Assembly: GCA_006386115.1 (NCBI GenBank)
Contig: VFIW01000144.1
Coordinates: 28,389-92,388 of the forward strand
Direction of reading: 5' to 3'
DNA from: Globisporangium splendens
Taxonomy: Eukaryota > Oomycota > Peronosporomycetes > Pythiales > Pythiaceae
Length of the DNA: 64,000 bases
Below, one piece after another: positions 43,892 to 53,708 of the stretch. The position numbers were made by a program, and so were the translations under genes. The notes beneath the pieces were generated by a model. The model was given only the letters and a program-made list of their open reading frames with translations. It did not search any database and had not been told where the DNA came from. The first letter of the stretch is position 1. Every line of letters starts with the position of its first letter.

Positions 43892-45693
43892 GTGCACTGA
43901 TGCAGAAGGATGATGACGGCCATGAGCGCGTCGTATCATACCAAAGCAGACTGCTTAAAGCAGCTGAAAAGAATTGTCCTGTGCACGACAAGGAGCTGCT
44001 TGCGATCAAGTACGCTCTCTTGAAGTTCAGGGTCCACCTTTTGGGTGCGACACCGTTCGTTGTGTACACGGATCACGCGTCCTTGCGGACCGCGATCAAT
44101 TCCCCCCATTTATCGCAGCGAATGGCGCGATGGCTTGCATTCTTCTCCGAGTTCAACTTTCGGGTCGAATACAAGCCGGAAAAGGAAAATGTTCTGGCGG
44201 ACGCGCTCTCGCGCCGTCCAGATTACGAGTCGAGCGCTGACAGCAGCTCTGACGCCCTGTGTTTGGAGCGCACTCCTGATCTCATGCATCTGAGCATCAG
44301 TCGAGTGCAAGCAAAGCTCAAGGACAATATTCAGTCGCTTTATCCAAAGGACGATGAATGTCGCTTGTTGCTTGCTCACTTTGACGGCTCGTCCAAAGAG
44401 TCATTGCCTGCCAAACTCGAGTCAAAGCTTGCTCGGTTTAGTTACCACGACGGGTTGTTGTGGCATCGACTCTCCAACTTTGATTACCCGCGTGTGTATG
44501 TACCGCATGACCAGGATCTGAAACTTTCGATCCTGCATGAGTTTCACGATGCACCAGCGAGTGGGCATCTCGGACGTGAAAAGACCTTCTTGCAAGTGTC
44601 CAATGTGTTTTGGTGGCCACACCAGTACAAATGGGTGGCCAATTATGTACGCTCATGCGAGCAGTGCCAGCGCGTGAAGCCTGCGGGCAAGAACAAAGCG
44701 CCGCTGCATCCGCTGCCGATTCCGCAAGACTGCTGGAAGTCGGTCAGCATGGATTTCGTCTTCGGTTTCCCGGAAGACAAGGCGCGCAACACAGGCGTCG
44801 TCGTGTTCGTCGACCGACTGAGCAAAATGGTGCACGTTGCACCTGTGCGCAAGCATGTCACTGCGCAAGAGACGGCGTGCCTATTTTTAGAGCACGTGTT
44901 CCGCTATCACGGCTTGCCCGAGTCTATTGTATCAGACCGGGACCCGCGTTTCACCGCCGCCTTTTGGCGCGAACTCTTTCGCCTGCTCGGTACAGATCTG
45001 GCGTTGTCCACTGCCGATCACCCCGAGACAGACGGGCAAACCGAGCGCGTGAACCGTGTCGTCGAGGATATCCTTCGCAGCATCGCTGTCGATCATCCCC
45101 GCGACTGGAGCCGCTGGCTGCCGTACGCCGAGTTTGCTATAAATAGCAGCGAGCACGCCTCTACGGCCGCGACTCCGTTCTATTTTAACTCGCTGCGGCA
45201 CCCGCGCGTACCTGCCACTCTGTTTGAGGGCGTCGAACGTTCTGCGGTGGGAGGGCAACTCGCTGCGCTCGATGCGAGTGCGGGATCTCCGTCACCGGAC
45301 GTAGCGTCGACCGCTCACGTGGACGCGCGCGATGCGCCGCCTGTGCGATCGCGTTCCGAATCTGTCACGGTCTTACCGGACAGCACGCAGAGTATTGACA
45401 TGTCGGGCACGGTACTGAGTTACGGTACACGTGTCCCTAAAGATGGATCACCCACGGTACTGAGTTGCGGTACTCGTGTGTCTATAGATGGCTCTCCCAC
45501 GGTACTGAGTTACGGTACTCGTGCCAAAAATAGCCAGTCTCAGACGGAATCAGGCGACTGCTCGCGTGAGCGTCAGCCACGAATGGAAGGACGCGCGGTG
45601 TCACCCACCGGCGCAGAAATAGATCTCTCTGCAGCACGCGCTGCGAGAGCAACGAAAAAGCAAGACAAAGCCGTCGCGCCAATTTGTCGATGA
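43892..45693 (+). pseudogene. pol: Pol part 2: RNase H and integrase
   Basis: Continues after the frame break. RNase H: CPVHDKELLAIKYALLKF, TDHASL, ADALSRRPD. Integrase: HHCC zinc finger (HEFHDAPASGHLGREK ... CEQCQRV), core with MDFVFGF, VSDRDPRF and TDGQTERVNR supplying the D, D and E residues. After the core comes an unusual spacer with a 45-bp tandem repeat, then a stop at 45693 caused by a second frame break somewhere in 45620-45690. Confidence 0.85.
45409..45531 (+). repeat. 45-bp tandem repeat (2.7 copies) inside the integrase gene
   Basis: Units start at 45409, 45454 and 45499; each encodes TVLSYGTRV plus a six-residue variable part. The array lies between the integrase catalytic core and its C-terminal domain and keeps frame. 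Confidence 0.8.
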
Positions 45694-46582
45694 GCGCGCA
45701 GCATTGTTGCGTCGCGTACGCGACCAACTAGCTGCTGCGCAAGACAAGCAAAAGCTCTACGCCGATAAATCGGGTAGAAAGAACAAACAAACGTTTTGTG
45801 TGGTTGATAAAGTGCTTTTAAGCATTAAAAACCTACCAAACGATGCAGTCACAACGCTCCCCAGCGGGAGTAAGTTGTTGCCACGATTCATCGGGCCATA
45901 CACTGTTGCGGAGAAGATTGGAGACTTGAATTACAAGCTCGATCTCCCAACGAGAATGGCAACGCACCCCGTGTTTTACGTGGGTTTGCTTAAGCGCTAC
46001 CATGACGCTACTGTGGATTTTTATCCCAGTCCGGGAGAACGTCGGTCTCACCAGGGGGCTCAGACGCCGCCCATCGAGACACGAGCGCGTTGTGCCTCTC
46101 CCAAAGCGTCTTCACTCGCGGAGCGTACCTCGCGTGGAAGTGCTTCCCGCAGACATGGTACTCCTCCAGCATCTGACGAGCTTCCTTCAGCTCCGTCTCA
46201 AGCGCTGTCACCCTCTGCTTCAACAGCGAGGTTTCGTCCAGATATTGCTGGCGAAAGGTACGGACGTCTTGCTGTAGCGCCCCCAAAGACGATGCGTTCG
46301 CGTGAACCATCTGAACCACCGCATCTGGTGCAACCACCGATGCTGAAGCGAAGTAGGGCGCCACCTGTCCCGCTAATTGATAAGCAGGGAGAGCGCCACT
46401 ACCATGTTGAGCGCCTGCTGCGTGTGCAGCGGCGTAAGGGGAACACCCACTACCTTGTGAAGTGGCGTGGGTACGATGTGTCGCAGAGCTCGTGGGAGCC
46501 TGCTGAGCGCCTTCGCGAAGACGTCCCGGATCTTGTTGACGCCTTTGAGGCGCAACTGAGGGACTGTCATTCGCGCGAGTAA
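45623..46582 (+). pseudogene. pol: Pol part 3: integrase C-terminus and chromodomain
   Basis: A third frame, open from 45623, carries the integrase C-terminal module (FVDERAALLRRVRDQ, FIGPYTVAEKIGDLNYKLDL, HPVFYVGLLKRYH) and ends in a chromodomain (YHVERLLRVQRRKGNTHYLV; WRGYDVSQSSWEP). Chromodomains of chromoviruses steer integration to modified histones. The 3' 575 bp of this reading frame are also open on the opposite strand. Confidence 0.88.
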
Positions 46583-47552
46583 TTTGTCGCCTGATACCAG
46601 CGCGACCACCCGCTCGCAGAGGCGTGCCACCGCCCTGCTTGGAGCGAAACAGACGAACACGGTCAACTGCAAATTGCATGCGTTGACTGCGTTGCGCTGT
46701 CGGATCGGTAGACACTGTGCTAGTGCTACCTCCCTTAATTTTACTGATGCACGACATGAAGTCGGCATCGTACTCTTCTTCCGTCTCTCCAACAAAGAGG
46801 ACGACTGGGATCGGGAGAATACGCAATTCCCCATTTTCATCCCGCAATCGCTTTTCACGCCAATTTTTAAATTGAGCGTCATAGTCCCTCGCACAAAGTC
46901 TGGCTCTCGCGAGCAGATTCGATGCGGTCTTGCCAGCCGGCCATAGTTCTGGCGGCGGCATTTCGGGCAGTGAGTACTTGAGCTCATCGTGAACGATGGC
47001 TCGCACTCCTGCCTCTTCGTTTGTAATGAGGACTTCGTGCTTCCTCTTACGATTGTTGACAGCCTCAACGGCGTCATTTTCCTCCTTCGTCCGATACATC
47101 GAGACGTCAGCGGATGGATCTCCCTCGAGCTCGTGGAGATAAGCGGCGTGTCGCTCGCTTTGCAACTCCTCGTACTCGACCCACTCGTCGATGGAGCCGA
47201 GATTCATGGTGAGCGCTCCCTCGTCTTCAAGCGAGCTCCCGTCATTGTCAACGACGAGGAATTCCTCAGTCACTTCCTCCTCTTCCAAAGCACGCGCGAA
47301 CAACGGCTTCACGGAAGGGAGGTCTCCGAATCGCAACTCACTGCTTATAGCAGGAGCGCTATCAGATGTGAGAGCAGACCTGCCGTCGCTCTCCGCAGGC
47401 ACGTTGACCGCATCCGCGGTGACCGTCGTTCGTCTTGCGCTCGACGCGACCTCTCTGTCTTCCTCGCGCTTGCGCAGAGTCTCGACGAGAGTGCCGACGC
47501 CTTTCCCTTTTTGTCGCGCGAGCTTCTCGCGGACAGCTTTGTTGGTAACCAT
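46008..47552 (-). CDS. Antisense ORF of the chromovirus, 514 codons, unknown protein
   Basis: From ATG 47552 to the stop at 46008, uninterrupted on the minus strand (no stop up to 47594). I know no homologue. Composition looks protein-like: basic N-terminus (MVTNKAVREKLARQKGKG), an acidic Glu/Asp-rich middle (EEEEVTEEFLVVDNDGSSLE), a central segment with LRILPIPVVLFVGETEEEYD, a Gln/Ala/Pro-rich stretch, and a C-terminal coiled coil (LLKQRVTALETELKEARQML). About 970 bp are outside pol; the rest overlaps the chromodomain gene, whose third codon positions face second positions of this frame. It starts about 185 bp inside the 3' LTR, which could supply an antisense promoter. Confidence 0.6.
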   Translation of the reverse strand: MVTNKAVREKLARQKGKGVGTLVETLRKREEDREVASSARRTTVTADAVNVPAESDGRSALTSDSAPAISSELRFGDLPSVKPLFARALEEEEVTEEFLVVDNDGSSLEDEGALTMNLGSIDEWVEYEELQSERHAAYLHELEGDPSADVSMYRTKEENDAVEAVNNRKRKHEVLITNEEAGVRAIVHDELKYSLPEMPPPELWPAGKTASNLLARARLCARDYDAQFKNWREKRLRDENGELRILPIPVVLFVGETEEEYDADFMSCISKIKGGSTSTVSTDPTAQRSQRMQFAVDRVRLFRSKQGGGTPLRAGGRAGIRRQITRANDSPSVAPQRRQQDPGRLREGAQQAPTSSATHRTHATSQGSGCSPYAAAHAAGAQHGSGALPAYQLAGQVAPYFASASVVAPDAVVQMVHANASSLGALQQDVRTFRQQYLDETSLLKQRVTALETELKEARQMLEEYHVCGKHFHARYAPRVKTLWERHNALVSRWAASEPPGETDVLPDWDKNPQ

Positions 47553-47736
47553 GATACTCACGTGCGCGAGCACAGTGACTATACGTGCCAACACTCGGTG
47601 AAATTAACGCACGCGTCGCCGCTGTGCTCTTTCCCGAGGAATACACGAATGTTCCCCTTTCTCGGCGCACACGCGCGAGATCCACGCGTTTCTCACACCG
47701 ACCCTTCGAGTGTTTCGCACTTTAAGTGGGGGGTGG

Positions 47737-48195
47737 TGTAACGGGGTTACACTGTAACATGGTTACGCACCTGTGTTGTGCCACACAACCAAACCGAACC
47801 TTGCGGTACGTAGAGTACGCCCAACAAGTTTAAGACCGAACCATGAGGTTCGTCGTACTTGCTCGAACCTTCACGGTGGAGCCGGCAGCCAATCTGAGTG
47901 ACGGCGCCTCCGATTGGATATAATTGGACATGCATTTATCCAATCACATAAGACAACTAGCGTTAATCTTTCATAGCCACTCATTTCCCCATGGGGAGTA
48001 ATTACACTTGAGATTGCTATTGTTCATAGTTACATAAAGATAATCCAGGTTGTCCTGCAGAGAGCAACCTCCAACAAATAAACAGTTCCATTTTTACCGT
48101 TAACTAAAGCCTTTGGTTATCGACGGTTACTCTATAGAGACCTATAGGTAACCGATTGTTGCACTGCAGGAAGCAGGCAACAGCTCTCGGAACAG
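47737..48195 (+). repeat. 3' LTR of the chromovirus, truncated
   Basis: Starts TGTAACGGGGTTACA after the polypurine tract and aligns with the 5' LTR to 40193; then similarity stops abruptly and the final ~75 bp, including the GGTTACA end, are missing. Confidence 0.85.
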
Positions 48196-48992
48196 TGACT
48201 GGCTCACGCCACTCACTTCAGGTGGTAGAGACACGTCCGTCTCGTCACCAGTGTTGTTTCACCAAGTAGGAACCATCATTCACATGTCTCGAGTACTGTT
48301 GTGCGTAATCACGCCGAATCTCAATGATTGCGAGCGACCAACACTCAACTCAGACACAGATTGCTCTGACGTCAGACGGTGACGTCACCTGTGCATGTGG
48401 GGATCACTTTTATGTTCTTCACCCAATATCTTCGCACCCACAATGCACTTCCACAAGGTGGTGTGTGACACACACACAAAGAACCACCTTGCATGTAATG
48501 GCAGCCTTAGCCCATTACAGACTTGCTCCTGCAGTTGTGTCACGGAGCTCGACTAACTTGCACTCGATGTGAGCAACTTGTGCTCAGGTTCTACATGCAG
48601 GACGGCCGACCCTCATAAGCGCGTGTTAGGACTGACCATGCGTGGCAGACCTTCATGTGTGTGCACCGCTGAAATCCAGGATTAAAATCCGCACGGCAGC
48701 AATTGGTCCGTTATAAAAAGATGACCGTTACGACATATCATTGTAAGTACTTTAAGTACGCAACCGTACTTCAGACTGATCTTCAGAAGGAAAAAAACCA
48801 TTGAACCACTTCAACTGTGAAGAGCTCCGAAACCCAAATCAAAACCCAATTTTAGTTTGGGTCTTGTTATGTGGGCCACATCAACTTTGACAAAATGGGT
48901 TGTAACTAATACCCGTATTTTCAAAACCCGTTGGACCGACCCGCCATCATTTGAGCCATCAGCTCCACTGTGCAAGACCAACGACGACCATA
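48196..48992 (+). other. Breakpoint flank and LTR-like sequence of a second Gypsy family
   Basis: 48196-48493 is unique-looking. From about 48494 TGTAATGGCAGCC...CCATTACA opens an LTR-like segment with a TATA-like TTATAAAAAG near 48714; its preceding ~35 bp match, in inverse orientation, the sequence left of the minus-strand remnant (around 38012-38050). A hairpin of ACCCAAA/TTTGGGT occurs near 48833-48864. The LTR's right end is not identified. Confidence 0.45.
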
Positions 48993-49862
48993 ATGCTGCT
49001 CCGCTCTGCTGTGCGCCGCAGCGCCGTGCGCTCTCTACGTCACGCCATTGGCAGCCGCAGCAATGCAACAAGCGCATCAGCAACCGCTTCGTCCAGTGAC
49101 AGTGCTCCTTACGCGTTTGAATCGCTGATCGCAGCGCCTGCCACGGAAGAGCAGGTGGCGCTGCGCGTGCACAAGTACTTTGACTTCAAAGAGTTGAACG
49201 CCGTGTCGCCGTCGGTGCGGCAGCAGGTGGTGCACTCTGCCGCGTTCGTTGCGAAACTGAGCCCGCTGCTGCAGTGGGGGTTCCAGAATCTCACGCTCTC
49301 GAAAGATGCGGCCACGGACAGCGAGTCGAATAATGCTCCAGTGGCAAAACGCGATGCTGTCGAGTCCATTTTCGTGATGATGACGCCCTGGACCAACATC
49401 GCCAAGGACAAGGTGTGGCGCAAGTTCTACATGCGGCAGTTCTTCCTGTCGCGCGCGCCGCTCGCAGCGTTCCTCGCCGTGTTTGAGATCCACCAGTCGG
49501 TGCTGCCGGACAAGCGGAACGACCACAAGGACATGATGGCGTACATGGCAGCGGATCTCGTCCAGGAGTTCTGCTCGCGCGGCCGCTTCGAGGAAGTGCT
49601 CGATGCGTACGCGCAGCTGCCGCTGACCGACCGCGCGCGGAAGGACGTGGTGACGACGATCCAGGACCATGAGCAGTTCCTGAGCCTCGTCCTGTTATAC
49701 AAGGTGCACCGCGCGCTGGAGCCGCCCGCAGCGCCACTGGACCCGCTCCCGCACCTGAAAGCGCTCAACGTGCTCAAGCGCCGCGAGGAGCTGCATCGCG
49801 AGTTTCAGAAGCTGTCCCCACGAGAGCAGAGCCGCGCGGATATCCAGGAACTCATTGCATAG
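48993..49862 (+). CDS. Hypothetical protein with mitochondrial targeting-like N-terminus
   Basis: Single exon, 289 residues. The first ~30 residues (MLLRSAVRRSAVRSLRHAIG) form an Arg-rich amphipathic presequence without acidic residues. The rest is helical with a conserved-looking core (WRKFYMRQFFLSRAPLAAFL) and a charged C-terminal helix. Third-position G+C is very high, so it is coding. I recognise no family; a mitoribosome or assembly-factor role would be a guess. It begins about 800 bp from the transposon. Confidence 0.8.
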   Translation: MLLRSAVRRSAVRSLRHAIGSRSNATSASATASSSDSAPYAFESLIAAPATEEQVALRVHKYFDFKELNAVSPSVRQQVVHSAAFVAKLSPLLQWGFQNLTLSKDAATDSESNNAPVAKRDAVESIFVMMTPWTNIAKDKVWRKFYMRQFFLSRAPLAAFLAVFEIHQSVLPDKRNDHKDMMAYMAADLVQEFCSRGRFEEVLDAYAQLPLTDRARKDVVTTIQDHEQFLSLVLLYKVHRALEPPAAPLDPLPHLKALNVLKRREELHREFQKLSPREQSRADIQELIA

Positions 49863-50059
49863 AGATAACGAGAAGATGGATGTGGAAGATGGTTTAAAAA
49901 GAAAAAGGAACATATGGAAGTCCCAGTTCAGGGACTGAACAACACTACTTTGTGCACAACATATTTAGAGGAGAGATGACTCGTTAGCGCAGAGTTGCAA
50001 TCCACACCATCACCTCCAGATCTCCCTTCTTCTTGATCAGTAAGTAGAAAGCTTCCTCC

Positions 50060-51394
50060 CTACAAGATGCAGCTTCCCATGGGAGTCGTCATCATGCGGC
50101 GGTTCTGATCGAAGCTCCCAGCGGGGGTCTTGTCGTCGAGCGCGTCCAGCTGCGCCTTCTTGCGGCGCACAGCAAAGATGGCCGTGCCAGCAACCACGGC
50201 CGCGGCGCCCATGACCATGAGAACGATCAGACCCGCACCCGACGTGCTCTCGGTGCTGGTCTTGGCGTTCACTTGCTGCACGTTGTCTCCCGAAGACGCT
50301 CCGCCTCCGATCGCGACAGTCGAGTCCGAAGTGGTCGTCGACGCTTCGCCCGCGATGACATCGGCGGTGGACGTGGTAGCAGAAGCAGCAGCAGCATCTT
50401 CCTTGCTTCCGGTTGGCGCCACGGTGGCAAGCGTGTTGTCCGAGTCCTCGATGCTGCGGTCCTTTTCATCACCAGCGTCAACGCTGAGCGACGAGCTGGA
50501 GCTGCTGTCAGTTGCGTTGGACAAGAGCAGTCCGCTCTCCAGCTCCGCCTTTGGCGCCGGCGTTGGCTCTGGCGTTGACTCTGGCGTTGGAGAAGGAGTT
50601 GGCGCTGGAGTTGGTGCTGGAGTAGGAGCCTGGGTCGTTGGTGGCGGAGTCGGTGCTTGGGTGGTAGGTGGTGGGGTTGGCGCTGGCGTCGCGCCGCCGT
50701 TGCCGCCGGGACAGAATGTCACCTCAAAATCCGTCGAGAGCACGCACGTGTGCGTCTTGGTGTCGTCCTTGGGGAACTGGTACGCGTCGGCGCAGCCGTC
50801 AGCCATGCACGTGAGCACGCGGCAGCGGTCGCCGTCGGGCGTCTTGGGTGCGATCTGCATGGCCACGTTGAAGCCCACGCCGCCCGTGTAGTCCTTGCAC
50901 GCCTGGAGACTTCCACAGTAGTCAGGCTGTATGCACACAAAAACAGAAGGTCATTAGCCATGACGTGTTCCATACTGAGTCAGTAGAGTGGTAACGTACC
51001 CCACTCTTTGGTCCCGTTGGGATGATGCTGATGTCGTACCATGCGCGGCCGCCATCCCCCGAAAACTCGGCCACTGCAAGTAATAACACGCATACATATG
51101 TCAGGCTTTCCTTTGTTCAGAGGGACGCGAATGAGATTATGGGACACATAGCATAATGGTAGACGTACAGGTGGCCTGCGCGCTCGTGCTGGAGCGGAAG
51201 ACGTGCGCGCCCGTGTTGGCGCCGACGGAGCGTGTGATGGAGCCACCGGGTGCGATCTTCTCGACGGTCTTGGCGTCGAACAGGTCGATGCTCGAGTCGC
51301 ACTTGTTGGTGAGCTGCACATTGAACGCGCGCACGCTCATGGGCGCCATCGTCATGACGACCACAATGGCAGCCACAGAGAACGTCCGCACCAT
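50060..51394 (-). CDS. Thaumatin-like protein with Pro/Thr linker and C-terminal TM anchor
   Basis: Three exons 51394-51169, 51073-51000, 50926-50060; 388 residues. Signal peptide (FSVAAIVVVMTMAPMSVRA), then a thaumatin-like (GH152) fold of ~150 residues: FNVQLTNKC, FSGDGGRAWYDIS, DYCGSLQACKDYTGG, CRVLTCMADGCADAYQFP, with many paired cysteines. A PT-rich mucin-like repeat (PTPPPTTQAPTP) and Ser/Thr region lead to one TM helix (GLIVLMVMGAAAVVAGTAIF) and a basic cytosolic tail. Family members bind or hydrolyse beta-glucans; oomycete walls are glucan-rich, so a cell-surface wall-binding role is inferred. Membrane anchoring is unusual for thaumatin-like proteins. Confidence 0.88.
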
Positions 51395-53324
51395 GTTGTC
51401 ACTGCCTTTGAGGAATTCGGATCAGCGCGGAGACGGTCGAATTGGGGAATACCCCCATGGAGCAAGCGCCATTTCACAGGGAAGGGAGAGGGGATGGACC
51501 GCCGCCCATTATTGTAGCGCTTCCATGTTCATTTCCGCATCAGCCATTTGGGCACACACACACACACGGTAAAGGGGAGGACTGGAGGGTCTTTGGAGCA
51601 AAAAAGCCAGAAGTGCGGGAAAAACAGTGGCAGATGAACTCACTTGACTCAGTAGACGATGCAAGAAAGTGGGTGTAAAGATAGACTAATGTACTGGTTC
51701 TGGATAGTTGGAGGTACACATGGGAGCAGACGGTTGCGTTGTCACATTGTGAAGTGTTGACTGGGATACAGTTTCGGATGGACCGAAACGTTAATTGAAA
51801 GGGGCTAAATCGGGGTTGACCCCTTTTGTGGAAAGTCAAGGGCATTGACACATTGGTCTTTGTACTCAGAGACTCATTTTCGTTTTTCCTTCTACGTTGT
51901 GCATTCCCAGTGAGACAACAGGCGGGATTCCAACTGCTCATATAGAGCCATAGCATGATGCGTTCACATAGAGTCATAGCACGATGCTTTCTTTGCCGAC
52001 TGAGCCATTAAGTTCGCAGCTAATTTCAGTTTGGTTGCCTCAGTCGGTTCAGATGCGGACTTGGCGACCAAGCCCACCACAAACGTTACACTCGCTGTGT
52101 TTACGAGTGCACATCTTGCCTCAGGCCAGTTCTGCCCAGACGCCTGTTATACAATCTTCTATTGAATACAAAAGAGAGTCGCATGGCAATTTCTCGTGTG
52201 ACGGTGTGTCAAGTGGTGACTAATGTCATCTCCGCCCGTAAGTTTATCGAGCCCAAACACTGAGCCTTTGACGAATGGCGCCGGACGCATTCAGAACACA
52301 CTGACCTGGTTGAAGCTCAGGCGCCATCTGCCACATCGATAGCACAGAGCGTCAAGTGGACGTGCCTTCAATGGGGTGGCATTGACAAAGCGTTTCGTCA
52401 TTGATGGATGGAAAAATGTCCCCAAAACATTCCCGAGAGGGTTGTTCCGTATGGTCGCGTACCATGAAGCCCCTCTTTGTCATCCTGCGAGTCCACGTGA
52501 CCCACCCAAGTGAGTAATTTTCCAAAGATCAATAAGCGAAGTCTGCAGATGTCGATACAATCTTTAATCGCGATTTAGGAGCAACGGGTACCTTGACTAC
52601 CCACCCACTCGTATGCTATGGCAGCACTGCAGACGGTGGATGCGAGCGTTAAGGACCCCCAATTCTGTTCAGCGATTATCGGCGTGACTTCAACCTGAGG
52701 GGTGAGGGCTTCAGTCCATTCTGACTTCCAGCATCCAAACACAAGTGCTGTCTTCTAATGCACTCTTGAAGTCGACTAGGCTAAAATTATCGGTTTAAGC
52801 AGGATCATAAATGCAACCAGTCAGCAATGCTTTCTGCCTTTTACTTTTTAAATTTGTCTTTTTTCCATATGTGTGCACCTGTGTCATTTTATCAAACCAG
52901 ATGTGGAGGTCAGACGGTACGGTATGACCTGCAATCTGTTTTTGCACAACCTGCAAAATCGCCATTTTGGATTCGAAAAAAGGACAGACAGCAAACAGCA
53001 ACTTCAACAGAAGGAAGGTCACAACTTGGCGGATCAGGCTGACGCTTCTGCATATGGATACGTGCTGTGCATAACGCATCAACCGCGACGGCCCCCCGAT
53101 GGAACACATCTGGTGCCGCTTTTGTCCGCAGCATTACATGTTCCGCCCTCTGTCCCCAACAGCATCTGGCGAAAGCAACACAAAATACGGATTCCCATCC
53201 ACTGAAAGCATAACAGCGATTTTGGTTCTCAAAATAGCTCTTCAGCTGTGATGGTGAGGTTGTTCTGAGCATGCTCACATGCAATACGAACTCGACTCCA
53301 TTTGACTGCGAGTCCGGCTTTGCG
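51395..53324. other. Gene-poor intergenic region
   Basis: Nearly 2 kb with low third-position bias in every frame. Open frames of 80-145 codons occur on both strands but lack motifs. Contains an (CA)n run near 51553. Confidence 0.5.
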
Positions 53325-53708
53325 TTACGACGGCGTCTCGTCCGGCGATGGTGGCGCGCTCGCCGATCTCCAGCGCCAGGCGTCGACGACGGCGTTCGCG
53401 CAGCAGGTGCTGCCGTTCCGGCGCTCCCGGTCCATCGTCGAGCACTCGATCCAGCTCTCACTCGGTTCGCCCAAGATCGTGGTGCCTGTGCGCGTGACGC
53501 GCTCGGTGCAGAGCAAAAACTTCAACAACTCATCCTCGCGGCGCCACAACCGCAACTCGCAGTCGCGCAAGGCGCATCCGAGCGAGTCCTGATACTCGAA
53601 CCGCTCGTGGCGCGACAAATCGTCGCAGTTGAAGTCGATGGCGAGCTCAGTGTGCCGGTCCTTGGGCTCTTCATTATTCAACAAGGACGAGCTCCTGACG
53701 ACGAACAA
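53325..53708 (-). CDS. Probable coding exon, unknown protein, 5' end unresolved
   Basis: A G+C-rich island whose minus strand is open for ~127 codons with about 88% G/C third positions, ending TAA at 53325: EPKDRHTELAIDFNCDD, RFEYQDSLGCALRDCELRLW, then a Cys-containing tail. An AG at about 53702 could be a splice acceptor. The plus strand is also open (53302-53592) with similar bias, but it stops inside the island while the minus frame spans all of it. Family not recognised. Confidence 0.35.
   Translation of the reverse strand: MFVVRSSSLLNNEEPKDRHTELAIDFNCDDLSRHERFEYQDSLGCALRDCELRLWRREDELLKFLLCTERVTRTGTTILGEPSESWIECSTMDRERRNGSTCCANAVVDAWRWRSASAPPSPDETPS

Larger units (their letters stand above)
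41480..43900 (+). pseudogene. pol: Pol part 1: protease and reverse transcriptase
   Basis: Open in the -1 frame from the slippery site (open back to 41339). Protease motif VDCGASQNFVS has cysteine where Thr/Ser is usual, then LILGMPWLAKHQPWIDW. A Ser/Pro/Ala-rich linker with four AGSPA repeats precedes the RT: VRKATGGWRIV, FSALDLMDGFYQI, MPQGLRNAPATF, and the catalytic YFDDIFV. The RNase H start (VVCDASDFAI) is reached but the frame closes at 43900 owing to a lost base at about 43888-43891, where the next motif continues one frame over. Confidence 0.88.
39734..48195 (+). mobile_element. Ty3/Gypsy chromovirus-type LTR retrotransposon with antisense ORF
   Basis: Direct LTRs at 39734-40268 and 47737-48195 enclose gag, then protease, reverse transcriptase, RNase H, integrase and chromodomain in Ty3/Gypsy order, and a purine-rich tract (AAGTGGGGGGTGG) just before the 3' LTR. 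Between pol and the 3' LTR is a long antisense ORF. Over ~460 aligned LTR bases I count about 16 substitutions (mostly transitions) and one indel, so the copy is not recent. Two frame breaks inactivate pol. The 3' LTR lacks its last ~75 bp and no target duplication can be matched. Confidence 0.92.

Noticed and set aside
49077..49670. Minus-strand ORF opposite the mitochondrial-type gene
   Set aside because: Arg/His-rich shadow of a high-G+C gene; the plus frame has the presequence and the codon bias.
50130..50891. 253-codon plus-strand ORF opposite the thaumatin-like gene
   Set aside because: Val/Gly/Ala repeats are the antisense of the Pro/Thr linker; the minus frame has signal peptide, cysteines and TM helix.
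51984..52223. Short ORF ending in the same residues (DGVSSGD) as a plus-strand frame at 53325
   Set aside because: The nucleotide sequences differ and the similarity covers only eight residues; taken as coincidence.
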